The notes: generated by a model not told the origin, from the letters alone. DNA of 64,000 nt from Lonicera japonica (GCA_021464415.1 JAKCWG010000903.1:104577-168576); one strand, 5' to 3'. Numbered from the stretch's first letter, positions 46,961 through 59,850 are shown. Numbers and translations: made by a program.

Positions 46961-47581
46961 TTAGATTTTTAATCTTACTCTTATAGGCTTTTAATTTATA
47001 TTCATAAAAAAGATTTACATTATAGAATAAGTAACAAAATTCAAATGCTTATTGCAAGCGAGGATTATAAGGCCCTTAACAGCTACATTACTTATTATTT
47101 TTATTTTTTTTTATTAAATGACTTATATTCAAGTACTATATGCATTACACGTGCACAAAACATAATTATCCTAATTTTGTTGAAGTTTCACGTTATAATC
47201 ATGTTATATATTAAATTATGAGCTTTGCTTGTAAAGTTTATGTAAAACTAAGCATGCACGTCAATTAAATGGTTACAAATAATTGATTGATTTGAAACTA
47301 TATGTGCTTGATAAATACGATGAAACTTATCCAATAGTAAAATTGATGAATTATGAAATTAATAAAAAGTTTCGAGTGGATTTAATCCTACATTGGTATA
47401 ATTTGAACCGTGTAGCAATTAAACACACCATGATATATTTCTTAATACGTGTTTCTCCTTAGTAATTAGTTTAACAATTATTGATTAACCACATGTTTCA
47501 CATTTAGTAAAAGGTGCTTAGATGTGTTAACGATCAATATATGTTTCTTACTCTTAAGTCACAGGCCATGTATATACATTA

Positions 47582-48288
47582 TGATGAGCCCAAGAATAGC
47601 ACTGGAGCTGGATCATGGAGTGAAGGCTGTGCAGATCCCATCCGGGTTCCAAGTGGCCCAATCACTCGAGCTAGAGCCAAGAAGATCAAGGAGGCACTTA
47701 TGACCATGGTCCAAGAGATGATGAGCAAAGCTGAAGCATGGAGGATCATTGAAGGGGATCGGGTTCAAGAATGGAAGACATTACTTAAAGGCCCAATTGA
47801 AGATGTTCAAAATAGCAGCCCAAGGGATTAAAAAGCATGTATTAGATAAATGGGCTAGGCTTTGTTTATTTTAAGTTTAATTTATGTTTAGTTTTGCTTG
47901 GGGCCCAAGTTATGTGGGAAACCAATTAATTTCGTTTTCTTTATTTTCCTAGACCTAGTAGGTTTAATTACTCCTATTTAAAGGAGCTAACGCTATTGTT
48001 TTTAGGCAGCTTTGATTAATTAATTTTCGAGTGTTTTTCACCTCTTGCGTTCTAAGAACGTCTCGAACAGCCAGAATTAGGGTTCTTGTTGTTCTTCGAC
48101 TTAGCAATCAATTAACCCATCGATTGATTGTTTGTCTACGACTATACCAAGGTTCTTTCTCGTTTTCGGGATTGGGTCGAGGTTCCACCTCCATTAACTT
48201 CGCGTGGTTCCAAGGTTCTTGCGTTTTTCAGCGTCAAGGGTTGCGGATTCATCTTATTGGGTAGAAATACGATCGTGATTTCATATCA
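47582..48288 (+). repeat. 5' LTR of the chromovirus
   Basis: TGATGAGCCC ... TTTCATATCA. It contains a copy of the last 83 codons of the pol frame, so the open frame at 47514-47831 here is host sequence fused to an LTR-borne pol tail and is not a gene. Confidence 0.95.
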
Positions 48289-48290
48289 GT

Positions 48291-48301
48291 TGGTATCAGA
48301 G
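48291..48301 (+). other. Primer binding site of the chromovirus
   Basis: TGGTATCAGAG, two bases after the LTR end, complementary to the tRNA-Met 3' end. The leader from here to gag (about 960 bp) has an A-rich run at 48410-48427 and no gene. Confidence 0.85.
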
Positions 48302-49261
48302 GGAATTTTTCTATCCAGGTTTTATCTTTCGTTTGCTTCTGTTTTGTTAAATTCGTAGGCTGCTTTAATTCGTATCTTCTTAAACCTAGGTTGTTAATTT
48401 CGATTCCAAAAAAAAAAAAAAAAAAAATATCGATTCTGTTTTGCTACATAATTATCGAATCTGTGCGGCTGAGTAATTTTCGAACTTGTTGATGATTGAT
48501 CTTCGTATTTGTTCTTACTAAGTGCGTTTCGAATCTGCTCTTGATTGTTGGGTTAGTAGAAACTTCGATAACTCCATATAAACCCTAGTTGCTCTTAAAA
48601 TGAGATTCGATTGTGATGAGTTTCGATTGCTGCGTATAAACCCTAGTTTTTGAGTTTTGCCTATTAGGGTTAATTAATTCTGATTGCTGCGTACAAACAG
48701 TGCGAATTTCGATTGCGAATTTTTTTTAATTGTCGATTTGAATTGTGCTTTTTATTCTGCTAAAATTTTGAATTCTGGAAATTTCGACTACACCAGATTA
48801 AAGTAGAAGTCGAGACACCCAGAAAAAAAAAAATACAAAAATTTCCGAAATTCGCAATTATTTCTTCTTGGATTTGGGTTATATAGGGTCCAAGGATTCC
48901 AAAAATCTTGTTTCCACAAGACTGAATTTTCGCTCATTCTTATCGATTTTCTCGCTTCACATCGTGTCCATAATTCACTGGGATTCCTGTTTATTGAGTT
49001 CTTGGTGAAAACATACTTGTCCTACCATACAATTGATCTGTCTGGGTTGTGATTGGTCTGTTTGGGAACCAAGGCGAAGGTTCTGGCTTTTCGATTTGTT
49101 TGAAAGTTCCAAAAGGTGAAATTGTGAGGGTTATCATTACTTTTGAGAGCTAAACACGAGCGGTAAAATCAGAGTGACATATTCTGAGTGAAACACGTAA
49201 GGGAGTGCAGTGAGGAAATCTTTATTTCTTTATATTGTGCTAATCTCTGTTTTGCAGCAAT

Positions 49262-50400
49262 ATGTCGAACTTCGATCCTAAGTTGTTCCAAGAAGCCATG
49301 ACAAGTACCTTACAAAATATGATGAGAGAGGAGTTGGGTGGCTTTAGAGAGCAAGTGGAGGAGATCAGTGACGAATTAAAACGAATGCAGGTGAAAGTAG
49401 ATAGAGTTGAGAGCGCTCAACATGAACAATCTGGCAAATCGCGTAGTGCTCAAAGGACTGGGAGAATGCAGCTAGAGAAAGGAGGGCTGAGAATGATCCT
49501 AATAACTATTACCGAGATAGTTTTGATGACGGAGATAGTGACATTGATTCGGTAACCGCTAACCGACGGAATGGTAGGCGATTTGGTAGAGGAACTAATC
49601 GGGAGGATGACAACATGAATGGGATCAAAATGAAGATTCCATCCTTCCAAGGGAAGAATGACCCCGAGGCCTATCTTGAGTGGGTCAAGAAAGTGGAATT
49701 GGTGTTTGCTTGCCATAATTACTCCGAGTCCAAAAAGGTTAAATTGGCAGCTATTGAATTTTCCGATTATGCACTTGTTTGGTGGGATCGTTTGATGACA
49801 GAGCGAAGGCGTAGTGATGAAGGGCCCGTGGAGACATGGGAAGAGATGAAGCGCCTGATGAAGAAGCGATTTGTACCCGATCACTATTATCGGGAATTGT
49901 ACCAAAAATTACAAGGGCTTACACAGGGAATCGTAGTGTTGATGAGTATTATAAGGAGATGGAAATGGCCATGATTCGGGCCAAGGTTGATGAGAATAGA
50001 GAAGCTACCGTGGCGCGGTTCTTAAGCGGGTTAAATCGAGAAATTGCCAATGCGGTTGAACTGCAGCCGTATGTCGAGATTGAAGATATGGTTCACACGG
50101 CAATTAAAATAGAGAGACAACTTAAGAGGAGGGGTAGCCTACGCCAAAACCAAAGTCCAACCACACCCTCTTGGAAATCAAATCCCCTTTGGAAGAATGA
50201 GGAGAAATCAGCGGCATCAAAGTCCAAAACCGAGCCCAAACAGGGGACGGCCAGCCTTGGAAACCAAGGTAAACCTAACACTACTAATACTCCTACTACT
50301 CGAAACCGGGACATTATCTGTTGGAAGTGTCAAGGGAGAGGCCACGTGTCTACTCAATGCCCGAACAAGCGAGTAATGATGCTTCTGGATAATGGGGAAT
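49262..50400 (+). pseudogene. Chromovirus gag, two frameshifts
   Basis: Starts MSNFDPKLFQEAMTSTLQNM (49262) with a coiled N-terminus. It shifts frame near 49460-49480 and continues with MNGIKMKIPSFQGKNDPEAY, WVKKVELVF and ETWEEMKRLMKKRFVP, the retrotransposon gag capsid domain. It shifts again in a GGG run near 49927 and continues NRSVDEYYKEMEMAM to the CCHC knuckle CWKCQGRGHVSTQC (about 50319-50360). The protein would package element RNA. Confidence 0.9.
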
Positions 50401-53400
50401 ATGAAACGGATGAAGAAGGCGCTGAAGCTATGCCACCTTTAGAGGATATCGAAGAAGAGGAGAGCGCTATACAGGGCGAGTTGTTAGTTGCAAGGAGAGC
50501 GCTCAGTGTGCAAGCAAGGGAGGATGAGGAGCAGCGCGAGAATATTTTCCACACTCGGTGCCTAGTGCTAGGCAAGGTGTGTAGCTTGGTAATAGATGGA
50601 GGTAGTTGCACTAATGTGGCTAGCACAACTATGGTGGAGAAGCTAGCATTGCACACGACTACACATCCAAGGCCTTACAAACTGCAGTGGTTGAATGATA
50701 GCGGTAAAGTGAGGGTGAACAAGCAGGTTTTGGTGTCCTTTAGCATTGGGAAGTACGAGGACCAAGTACTTTGTGATGTGGTTCCCATGCAAGCCGGCCA
50801 TATGTTATTGGGGGAGACCTTGGCAATATGACAGAAGAGTTAAACACGACGGCTTCACCAATAAATATTCGTTTGAGATGAACAAGAGAACAATCATTCT
50901 GGCACCCCTACCGCCACAGCAAGCCTATGCTGATCAGTTGAAGTTGCAAAATGAGGAGGAGCAACGGAGAGCTGAAAAGAAAAAGAGAGTGAGTGGTGAG
51001 GAAAAGAAAGAGAGTGAGGGAAAAAGAAAAGAAATTGAGAAAAAAAAAAAGTAGAGTGGAAAAACCAGTGACTATTGAGAGTAAGTTTGAGAGGAGGCAA
51101 AAGAATTTCTATGCTAGAGCTAGTGAAGTGAGAAGAGCGATGCTTTGTAACCAACTTCTTGTACTTGTGTACAAAGAAGCGCTTTTGAACACTAACGAAC
51201 TAAATTCTTCTTTGCCTAGTGTTATTATCTCTTTGTTGCAGGATTTTGGTGACGTCTTTCCGGAGGATACGCCAAGCGGTTTACCACCTATTCGAGGAAT
51301 AGAGCACCAAATTGACTTCGTACCCGGAGCATCCATTCCAAACCGACCAGCCTATAGGAGTCGTAATCCAGAGGAGACGAAGGAACTTCAAAGGCAAGTG
51401 ACGGAGTTACTAGAAAAAGGGTATGTGAGAGAGAGTATGAGCCCATGTGCGGTGCCAGTATTGCTAGTGCCGAAAAAGGATGGGACGTGGAGGATGTGCG
51501 TGGACTGTCGGGCAATTAATAATATCACGGTAAAGTATCGTCATCCCATTCCACGTTTAGATGATATGCTTGATGAGTTGCATGGGTCTAGCATATTCTC
51601 TAAAATTGATTTGAAAAGTGGATACCATCAAATTAGGATGAAAGAAGGAGATGAATGGAAAACAGCTTTTAAAACAAAATATGGTTTATATGAATGGTTA
51701 GTTATGCCTTTCGGTTTAACTAATGCACCTAGCACTTTCATGAGATTGATGAACCATGTTTTGAGATCATTCATTGGCAAATTCGTTGTGGTCTATTTTG
51801 ATGATATCTTAATTTATAGCAAGAGTCTAGATGACCATGTAATTCATTTAAAATATGTTTTGGATGTCTTGCGAAAAGAGAAGTTATATGCTAACCTGAA
51901 GAAATGCACCTTTTGCACGGATAAGCTTGTATTTCTTGGTTTTGTTGTGAGTGCACAAGGTATTCAGGTTGATAAGGAAAAGGTGAAGGCTATTCAAGAA
52001 TGGCAAAGTCCTACGAGTGTTGGGCAAGTGCGAAGTTTTCATGGACTTGCTAGTTTTTATCAGCGATTCGTGAGAGATTTTAGCACAATTGCGGCGCCAT
52101 TGACTGAAGTGATTAAGAAGAATGTTGGGTTCAAATGGGGAGAGGAACAAGAGAAGGCATTCCAATTACTAAAAAGCAAGCTAAGTAACGCCCCCTTGTT
52201 ATCTTTGCCTAACTTTTCAAAGACTTTTGAAATTGAATGCGATGCTTCAGGAAATGGTATTGGTGCTGTTCTTATGTAGGAAGGGAAGCCAATTGCATAC
52301 TTTAGTGAGAAGCTAGGTGGGGCGACCCTAAATTACCCTACTTATGACAAGGAGCTCTATGCATTGGTGAGAGCATTGGATACTTGGCAGCACTATCTTT
52401 GGCCGAAGGAGTTCGTGATTCACATAGATCATGAATCGTTGAAGCACTTGAAGGGACAGCAAAGGTTGAACAAGCGCCATGCCAAATGGGTAGAGTTCAT
52501 AGAGACTTTTCCGTATGTGATCAAGTATAAGCAGGGCAAGGAAAATGTTGTAGCAGATGCTTTGTCACGCAGGTATGCTTTAATTGCTACTTTAGATGCT
52601 AAATTGCTTGGATTTGAATACATCAAGGAATTGTATTGTGATGATGCTGATTTTAGAGATATCTTTAATGCATGTGAGAAAGTGGCATTTGATAAGTACT
52701 TTAGGCATGATGGGTTCTTAATGCGTGAAAACAAACTTTGTGTGCCTAAAAGTTCATTGCGTGAGTTGCTTGTGAAAGAGGCTCATGGTGGAGTCTAATG
52801 GGACACTTTGGTATAGCTAAGACTTTAGGAGTATTACAAGAACACTTCTTTTGGCCTCACATGAAAAGGGATGTTGAAAGAATTTGTGAGAGATGTGTTA
52901 CTTGTAAGAAAGCAAAGTCTAAGTTAAACCCCCATGGTTTATATACCCCATTACCCATTCCTAGTGACCCTTGGGTTGACATTTCTATGGATTTTGTATT
53001 GGGATTGCCTAGGACTAAGCATGGGAATGATTCTATTTTCGTGGTGGTTGATAGGTTTTCTAAAATGGCTCATTTTATTGCTTGTAATAAAACTGATGAT
53101 GCACCACGAATTGCTAATTTGTTCTTCAAAGAAATTGTGCGATTGCATGGCATGCCTAGAACCATTGTTTCTGATAGGGATGCAAAGTTTTTGAGTTACT
53201 TTTGGAAGACTTTGTGGGGAAAGTTGGGTACTAAATTGTTGTTTTCTACTACATGTCATCCCCAAACTGATGGTCAAACAGAAGTAGTGAATAGAACTTT
53301 GTCCACTTTGTTGCGTGCCATAATTAAGAAGAACTTGAAAGAGTGGGAAGAATGTTTGCCTCATGTTGAGTTTGCATATAATCGATCTGTTCATTCTGCA

Positions 53401-54099
53401 TCTAAGTTTTCTCCTTTTGAGATTGTGTATGGTTTTAATCCTTTAGCTCCTTTGGATTTATTGCCATTACCTGTTGAGCATGCTAACCTAGATGGCAGGA
53501 AGAAAGCTGAGTTTGTTAGACAGATTCATGAGAAGGCGAGGCAAAACATTGAAAGAAGAACTGAGCAGTATGTGCAGCAAGCAAACAAAGGAAGGAAAAA
53601 GGTGGTCTTTGAACCAGGAGATTGGGTTTGGCTGCACATGAGAAAGGAACGTTTTCCAGTTCAAAGGCGTTCTAAGTTGTTACCTAGAGGAGATGGACCA
53701 TTTCAAGTTGTGAAACGGATCAATGACAATGCATACAAACTTGATCTTCCAGGTGAGTATAATGTGAGTGCTACATTTAATGTTGCTGATCTAAGTCCGT
53801 TTAGTGCAGGTGACGAATTGAGGACAATTCCTTTTCAAGAGGAGGGGAATGATGAGCCCAAGAATAGCACTGGAGCTGGATCATGGAGTGAAGGCTGTGC
53901 AGATCCCATCCGGGTTCCAAGTGGCCCAATCACTCGAGCTAGAGCCAAGAAGATCAAGGAGGCACTTATGACCATGGTCCAAGAGATGATGAGCAAAGCT
54001 GAAGCATGGAGGATCATTGAAGGGGATCGGGTTCAAGAATGGAAGACATTACTTAAAGGCCCAATTGAAGATGTTCAAAATAGCAGCCCAAGGGATTAA
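50401..54099 (+). pseudogene. Chromovirus pol (protease, RT, RNase H, integrase), broken in four places
   Basis: Protease with CSLVIDGGSCTNVAS (near 50580). Frameshifts in a G5 run near 50810 and in an A11 run at 51040-51050. RT from [20 protein letters not shown] through [10 protein letters not shown] and [13 protein letters not shown] to RNase [15 protein letters not shown], where TAG stops the frame (52277-52279). RNase H continues in the same frame ([27 protein letters not shown]). A frameshift near 52790 leads to integrase: [58 protein letters not shown]. The C-terminus has the [14 protein letters not shown] and [10 protein letters not shown] region and ends inside the 3' LTR with [20 protein letters not shown]. 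Catalytic residues look intact; the reading frame does not. Confidence 0.92.
53837..53849 (+). other. Polypurine tract of the chromovirus, inside the coding frame
   Basis: AAGAGGAGGGGAA directly before the 3' LTR at 53850. The same bases encode part of [10 protein letters not shown], so the tract and the pol frame overlap. Confidence 0.8.
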
Positions 54100-54556
54100 A
54101 AAGCATGTATTAGATAAATGGGCTAGGCTTTGTTTATTTTAAGTTTAATTTATGTTTAGTTTTGCTTGGGGCCCAAGTTATGTGGGAAACCAATTAATTT
54201 CGTTTTCTTTATTTTCCTAGACCTAGTAGGCTTAATTACTCCTATTTAAAGGAGCTAACGCTATTGTTTTTAGGCAGCTTTGATTAATTAATTTTCGAGT
54301 GTTTTTCACCTCTTGCGTTCTAAGAACGTCTCGAACAGCCAGAATTAGGGTTCTTGTTGTTCTTCGACTTAGCAATCAATTAACCCATCGATTGATTGTT
54401 TGTCTACGACTATACCAAGGTTCTTTCTCGTTTTCGGGATTGGGTCGAGGTTCCACCTCCATTAACTTCGCGTGGTTCCAAGGTTCTTGCGTTTTTCAGC
54501 GTCAAGGGTTGCGGATTCATCTTATTGGGTAGAAATACGATCGTGGTTTCATATCA
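53850..54556 (+). repeat. 3' LTR of the chromovirus
   Basis: Almost identical to 47582-48288. It carries the pol stop codon TAA at 54097-54099 and is followed by the CATTA duplication. Confidence 0.95.
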
Positions 54557-54935
54557 CATTAGTTTACAGCTTGTGCCAAAAGTATTATTTATTAAAAAAA
54601 TATGTTAAATTTTTAATCACAATTTTTTAATCTTTATACATATATATTTTACGGATTTAAAATTATTGCCCGTTATTATATAATTTTATATTAGCCTATC
54701 AACACATATATAATGATTGTGCGTATATTTTTATGCAATCTTTCGTTGATATATGAAAATTTCCAAGGACTTCTATCTAACTTTTTTCCTAAAATTTTTA
54801 TTAATATAAACAGAAAAAACATTGGAAATTATTGTCACACGTATGCTTTCTTTCAAGAAGGGACAACTTGTATATTCTTACGGTTATATAATATATTTTT
54901 TACTTCCAAAGAAAGAAATATACATAGCCCACCAC

Positions 54936-54999
54936 TCCCCCTCTACCCCCGCCCCCCCCCCGCCCCATATCCCCCCCCCCCCCCCCCCCCACCCCCCCA
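54936..54999 (+). repeat. C-rich tract including C20
   Basis: A run of CCCCC/CCCGCCCC blocks with 20 uninterrupted cytosines at 54971-54990. The minus strand has several long G-tracts and could form G-quadruplex DNA. The equivalent position in tandem unit 1 (46788-46807) has a shorter C-rich run. Confidence 0.85.
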
Positions 55000-55600
55000 A
55001 TAAAATTTCGTAGAAATAATTTACTCACAATAAAAATCATTTTCACCAAGTTTTATGAAAAAATTTATCTATGTAACTCTCGAATGAATCTCAGTAGATA
55101 AAATTGAACTGAATGATAATAGAGATGTCAAGCTCATGTCTAGGTTATCAATCAGTTGTTCATATTCATTTCTTGTAACAGAAAGCAAATATGGATGAAC
55201 AAGGGATATTGCTTTGAATTTTTTTAAAGTGATATAATGAGAAGAATTACATAAACATGAGTAGCATTCTATGTGACTATGTCGATAATTATTAGACTTT
55301 ACTCCTAATATGAGAAAAATTACATAAATATGAGTAGCATGTTATAATCTCTGACTAATTAGTCCCCTGTAATTTTTTGTAATTGTTTTAGATTCGTCCC
55401 ATGCTTGGGAAAAACCGAACGATTATAAAATTATGGGAGAAGTCTAATTTAATTTGCATATAAAACGGAGGAAAATTAAGATTTAAAAAAAAAAACAATC
55501 AATTATATTTGTATTTTTTGATTTTTGTTATATCATACTTTTTGAAATTGGATATTTTTGTTATATCATACTTTTTGAAATTGGATATCTCATTTCATAA

Positions 55601-58200
55601 ATTAATCAATAATTGAATGTGTAGAATTGGAGATATTGTTTTATTCTTATCCTACATATATAGCTAGGAGGTTAGCGAAATTAAGTTATATTGGACATAT
55701 TATTGAGTGATTTGTTGGGATATCTTAATAAAAAAAATTCTAACGAATCCGACTATGATGTTTTGATTTTCGGTACCAAAATTTCTCCATGGAAATCAAT
55801 AAAATATAAGTTGAGGTTAGGGATATTTTTAGTTTTGGTTGGGGTGAAAATTAGGGAATCCTAAATCTAAACCGAAATTAAAAATTCGGTTTATGTTCGG
55901 TTCGGTTAGATTTCGGTTTTTTAATCATCCGGACTTAGCCCCAAATCACATTTTTTGGGTTTATTGGGTTTTCATATTCCTTTTTTAAATATATATATAT
56001 ATATATATATTAAGGCAACATCAAATAAGTTATATGCCACAATTAAATTTGGTTATAGTTTGTAATTCTTGTCCCTACAACCACTTTAGCACTAAAGAGT
56101 GAAACATTATTTTATAAAAAAACAAGATCGCCAATTGAAAGGAAATTTTGAAAGGAAATTGATATGAAACATAAGAAAGTGGAGCACTAGACCAAACGGT
56201 GAACCATTAAGCAATTAGGCAATGAAAACACAACTTGAAATGGAATGTGTAATTGAGTTCAATAATTAAAAAGAATTTTCATGGGTGTATAAATGGAAAA
56301 TAAAAAGCACGCATCGAATGGATAAGGTCGGACTCCTCCTCAATTAAACTTTCATCATATGCCTCAATTCTTACATAATTGTTCGGTTCGACTTTGTCAT
56401 GGTGAACCCAAAACTTAAACCGAATCTATTCAATTTTTGTTTGACTTCTTCATTTCGATTTTGGATTTTTACAAATTAATTCGGTTCGGTTTGTTGTTTT
56501 TCATATTCGCTACAATACCTTACCTGTGGTTTAACATAACAGAGTTAGCACCAGAGTATGTAAGAGAACATGCAAGCAAAGTTGTCTCATTTCATTATTG
56601 GACATATCTCAATGCTTTTACGCTAATCTTAACATTTTTAAAAGAAATAACACAGGTCTTATTCGAATATGTACCATTTCTTAAAAATGACCTCAATCTC
56701 TAGTTAAGCAATTTTGAATTGGTGGGTAAATTAATTAGACTTACTCTCTGTTTTAATAATTGTTAGACTTTATTACCTATAATTAAAGTATCACGTGAAG
56801 ATGAGTAACAATCTATAATATTTTTAATGGTAATTAATTCACGGTATATATATATATTTGATTATTCCTTTAAATTCCTCTGCATGCCGGAAATAAAGTC
56901 TAATAATTATATAAAACAAAATTAGAGATAAGAAAGGGGGATTTGGAATTTACTTGTAGGCATATTTTTTTTTTCTTCTTACATGGACCTTTATGTATAC
57001 TTTGAAAGAACGGAGTTGAGTTTGTAAGAGGTTAGAATTGTATTTCTTATTATAAAAAGAGTAAACCATGTAAATGGCCCTAAACTATGGGCCTATTCCA
57101 CTTTAGCCCCGCAATTATTTTTCTTTTTAAGAAAATACTTCATTTAAGTTAGTTCTACTTTCGCCCTTCAATTCACTTTAGCCATTAAAGTTCACAAAAA
57201 ATGGTAATGTGCACCACACGCAAGGAAGGATCTAAATGCAATGGAGGCAGGGATGGGGCAGTTGCCAACCCTACCCCCTACCCCCATCCCAAAAAAAAAA
57301 AAAAAAATTTATTTACTTTATATATGGTTTAAAATATGATATTAATATCAATTATAATAAGAAAACTGTCTCCCTTTTTATATTTTTTATATATAAGAAA
57401 ATTGTCTTTTAAGTGACAATATATTTGATGTGACAATAAATTGTTATAATTTATTATGCTAATTTATAATTTAGAGAGCTTATATTATTACTAATTTTAT
57501 ATTTTTAATGATTTCTCTGATGTTAGAAACGAAACGGAGAATATTGAAAAAAATAAAAAATTAAAGTAAGTGAAGACACCTAAAGTACTCGATACTTCCA
57601 GATGTATAATTTTTTACTTGGAACTCTAAATCAGGCGATTCTTGAGCCTAATTTGAAAATAATTTCTAGATCTACAATTTTAATATTCAACATTTTTCCA
57701 AATTCAACTATCTCGAAGGCCAAAATTATGATGCAAAATAAGCAGTTAAAAATGACAAAAATCATTATATTTAATTAAAAAGCCTGAAAATAGAAGCACC
57801 GGCATGGCCCATGTCCATAATTGCCTCTAGTAATGGCCCAAACATTTTAAATTAACTAAAGCCCTAATGCTAAGCAATTCCCTTTATAAAAAGCCAACAA
57901 CCACAGCAAATCAGGGGGATGGGTGCGCAGTCCTGCCGAGCCGCTGCTGCTTCTTTTTAATTTTTTTGTTTTCTTATTTTATTTTTATTTTGAAGACTTT
58001 GAAGCTTTCAATTTCAATTTAATCTGCAATTAAATTAATGCCAAATAAATTTTATTTTATTTTAATTTGTTATTTAATTCTTTGCATGTGAGTGTAAATT
58101 TGTGATAGAATTAGGATGAGTATATTTAATTGATTACATTGTATTTGTTCATATCAATTGATTCTATCAATCTAATACTTTAACATTAAATACAATTCTT
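55601..58200. other. AT-rich intergenic DNA with repeat remnants
   Basis: No convincing gene. 55880-55930 and 56380-56500 are rich in TTCGGTT/AACCGAA motifs on both strands, a pattern seen at ends of non-autonomous hAT-like elements, but I cannot fix the edges. An A-run lies at 57291-57307. The frame at 56437-56703 has hydrophobic low-complexity content and no recognisable domain. Confidence 0.4.
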
Positions 58201-58239
58201 CTTATTGGATATATATTTTGATTGATAATAATAAAATTG

Positions 58240-59850
58240 AATTCTCATTATTTTTTGTTGGATTCACTTTATGATTTGTTGAGAGCAGATATAGGGTGTG
58301 TTTTGGTCGATATAATAAGTGTTTTGACCTTATACATAAGTTTGCCATGGAAGAATTACAATTGGATTTTATTAATTAATTGGACTTTATTGATTTTACT
58401 TTTTGCATCTAATAGAGTCGAGATACAAATTAGTGCGAGATAAGAGTAGAGTTTATACGCATGAATACTAAGGAATATGATATTAAATATATGACTCTGA
58501 AACTCTAGTCAATTAATTCATTAATTTGTTTAGTATTATTTAATTTAGTTCAATTACTTTAATTTACTTGCTTTGCTTTGTGTTATTTTATTTGTTTGTG
58601 TTAGAGTGATATACTAAAAGTCATGATTTTATTATTATTGGTTTTGATATGTTATATAGACTCGATTTTGCTATTTAAATGAGAATCTTTATGGGCAATG
58701 GTTGCATTATATTATCTATTTAAATATTGTACATGTGTGACTTTTATTCCATATAGTAGATGATTTAGTGTGTAGAGTATAGCTTACACATAGAGGATCA
58801 TATCATCGGTTCTTATGGAATATAAGTTTATTAGTTCACGGTTTTAGATGGAATTAGACAACCATCGGTAGGATTGTAGAACAAGTTTTAGTAGTTTATC
58901 TTGACTACAGAAAACGGTAGAGTTTTAACTCGTTGTGCTAGTACACTTTGTGTGTATTGAACATGACCGGTTTGGGTTAATTATTTTTATACTGACTATA
59001 TAAAATAATTTAAAATCCCATGGTTATTATGATTACTTATGCTCTTAATCTTGAAATAATTAATAGACATATATATGTAGTGTTTGTTGTTTTGACTCAT
59101 TAAGAGTGGGATTCATTTATGGGTCAATAATATTCGTGAATTGGATGGCGACACCATATGTATGATGAATATTAATTATTGACGGAATCCACGCCCCGGT
59201 ATAGGGATTGCTGATAACCCCTTGAGAAGCTTATAAGTTTTGATCATGTCAAACCCTGCACGTGGATTATGTTAATCCGACATGTCAAATAAGTTAAGTG
59301 GTGCTTTCAAGGATTAATAAGTCATTTAAATATAATTGTCAGTAATTTAATTTAAATGACAGTTATCTGAAATCTTAACGTAGGGAGAATAATAAGTATT
59401 TAATAACAAGGAGCTCGAAATATAATTTTTTTGAGATAAAGACGGGAGTGTAATTATAATTCTTTAATGGTGTGAATTATAATTTGTGGAAGGAATAAAT
59501 TCTTAATCGAATTAGGATTCCAGTTTTCCATGGTAAGCCCAAACACTTATTTCTCCTTAGGGTCCCTATCGTAGCCTTATATATATACCAGCCTTGCCTC
59601 TTCTCTCGACACAATAATTCTCACGAATTTAGGGTTTGTGCCGTAGAGAGTAGAGAAGGAGATCTTGGTGATACCGCAGCCCACACTCGGTTCAGGATTG
59701 CACGGCTAAAGGAATACGATAGAAGATCTTGAAGTTCTATCGAGCCTGTGTTCTCGATTCGTATCCACCAATCATGTTCGTGCTGAGACGAGATCAAACC
59801 AGAGAGATCTCGAAGGTAAAATCCGATTCCGCACTAGGGTTTTACATAAA
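58240..59850 (+). repeat. Probable LTR-retrotransposon LTR/leader relic, unclassified
   Basis: A region of more even composition inside AT-rich DNA. It has a dense non-coding block (for example GGAATCCACGCCCCGGTATA near 59180 and CCTGCACGTGGATTATG near 59255) and a TATATATA run near 59578-59588. A GC-richer 5'-leader-like section follows (59600-59830) ending ACTAGGGTTTTACA. This looks like the promoter and R/U5 part of an LTR. No PBS, second LTR or coding region was found. Confidence 0.35.

Larger units (their letters stand above)
47582..54556 (+). mobile_element. CRM-like Ty3/gypsy chromovirus, structurally complete, very young
   Basis: 707-bp LTRs (47582-48288 and 53850-54556) differ at only two positions that I can find (48191 region identical; T/C in TAGGTTTAATT/TAGGCTTAATT and A/G in CGTGATTTC/CGTGGTTTC). 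A perfect 5-bp duplication CATTA flanks it (47577-47581 and 54557-54561). The LTR starts TGATGAGCC, a tRNA-Met PBS follows, and the pol frame continues through the polypurine tract into the 3' LTR, features described for CRM-clade chromoviruses. The coding region has several frameshifts and one stop. The CRM rather than Reina assignment is by recall of motif style, not alignment. Confidence 0.9.
46961..55600 (+). repeat. Tandem intergenic duplication, unit 2, split by a retrotransposon
   Basis: 46961-47581 and 54557-55600 together match unit 1; the chromovirus 47582-54556 interrupts it. A third start of the unit is visible at about 55600-55680 (ATTGAATGTGTAGAATTGG, GATATTGTTTTATTCTTATCC), so at least a partial third copy exists. 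Confidence 0.65.

Noticed and set aside
54822..55013. Proline-rich small protein
   Set aside because: Produced by a C-homopolymer region in intergenic tandem repeat DNA.
56437..56703. 88-codon plus-strand frame, hydrophobic
   Set aside because: No domain, lies in TTCGGTT-rich repeat sequence, no conserved context.
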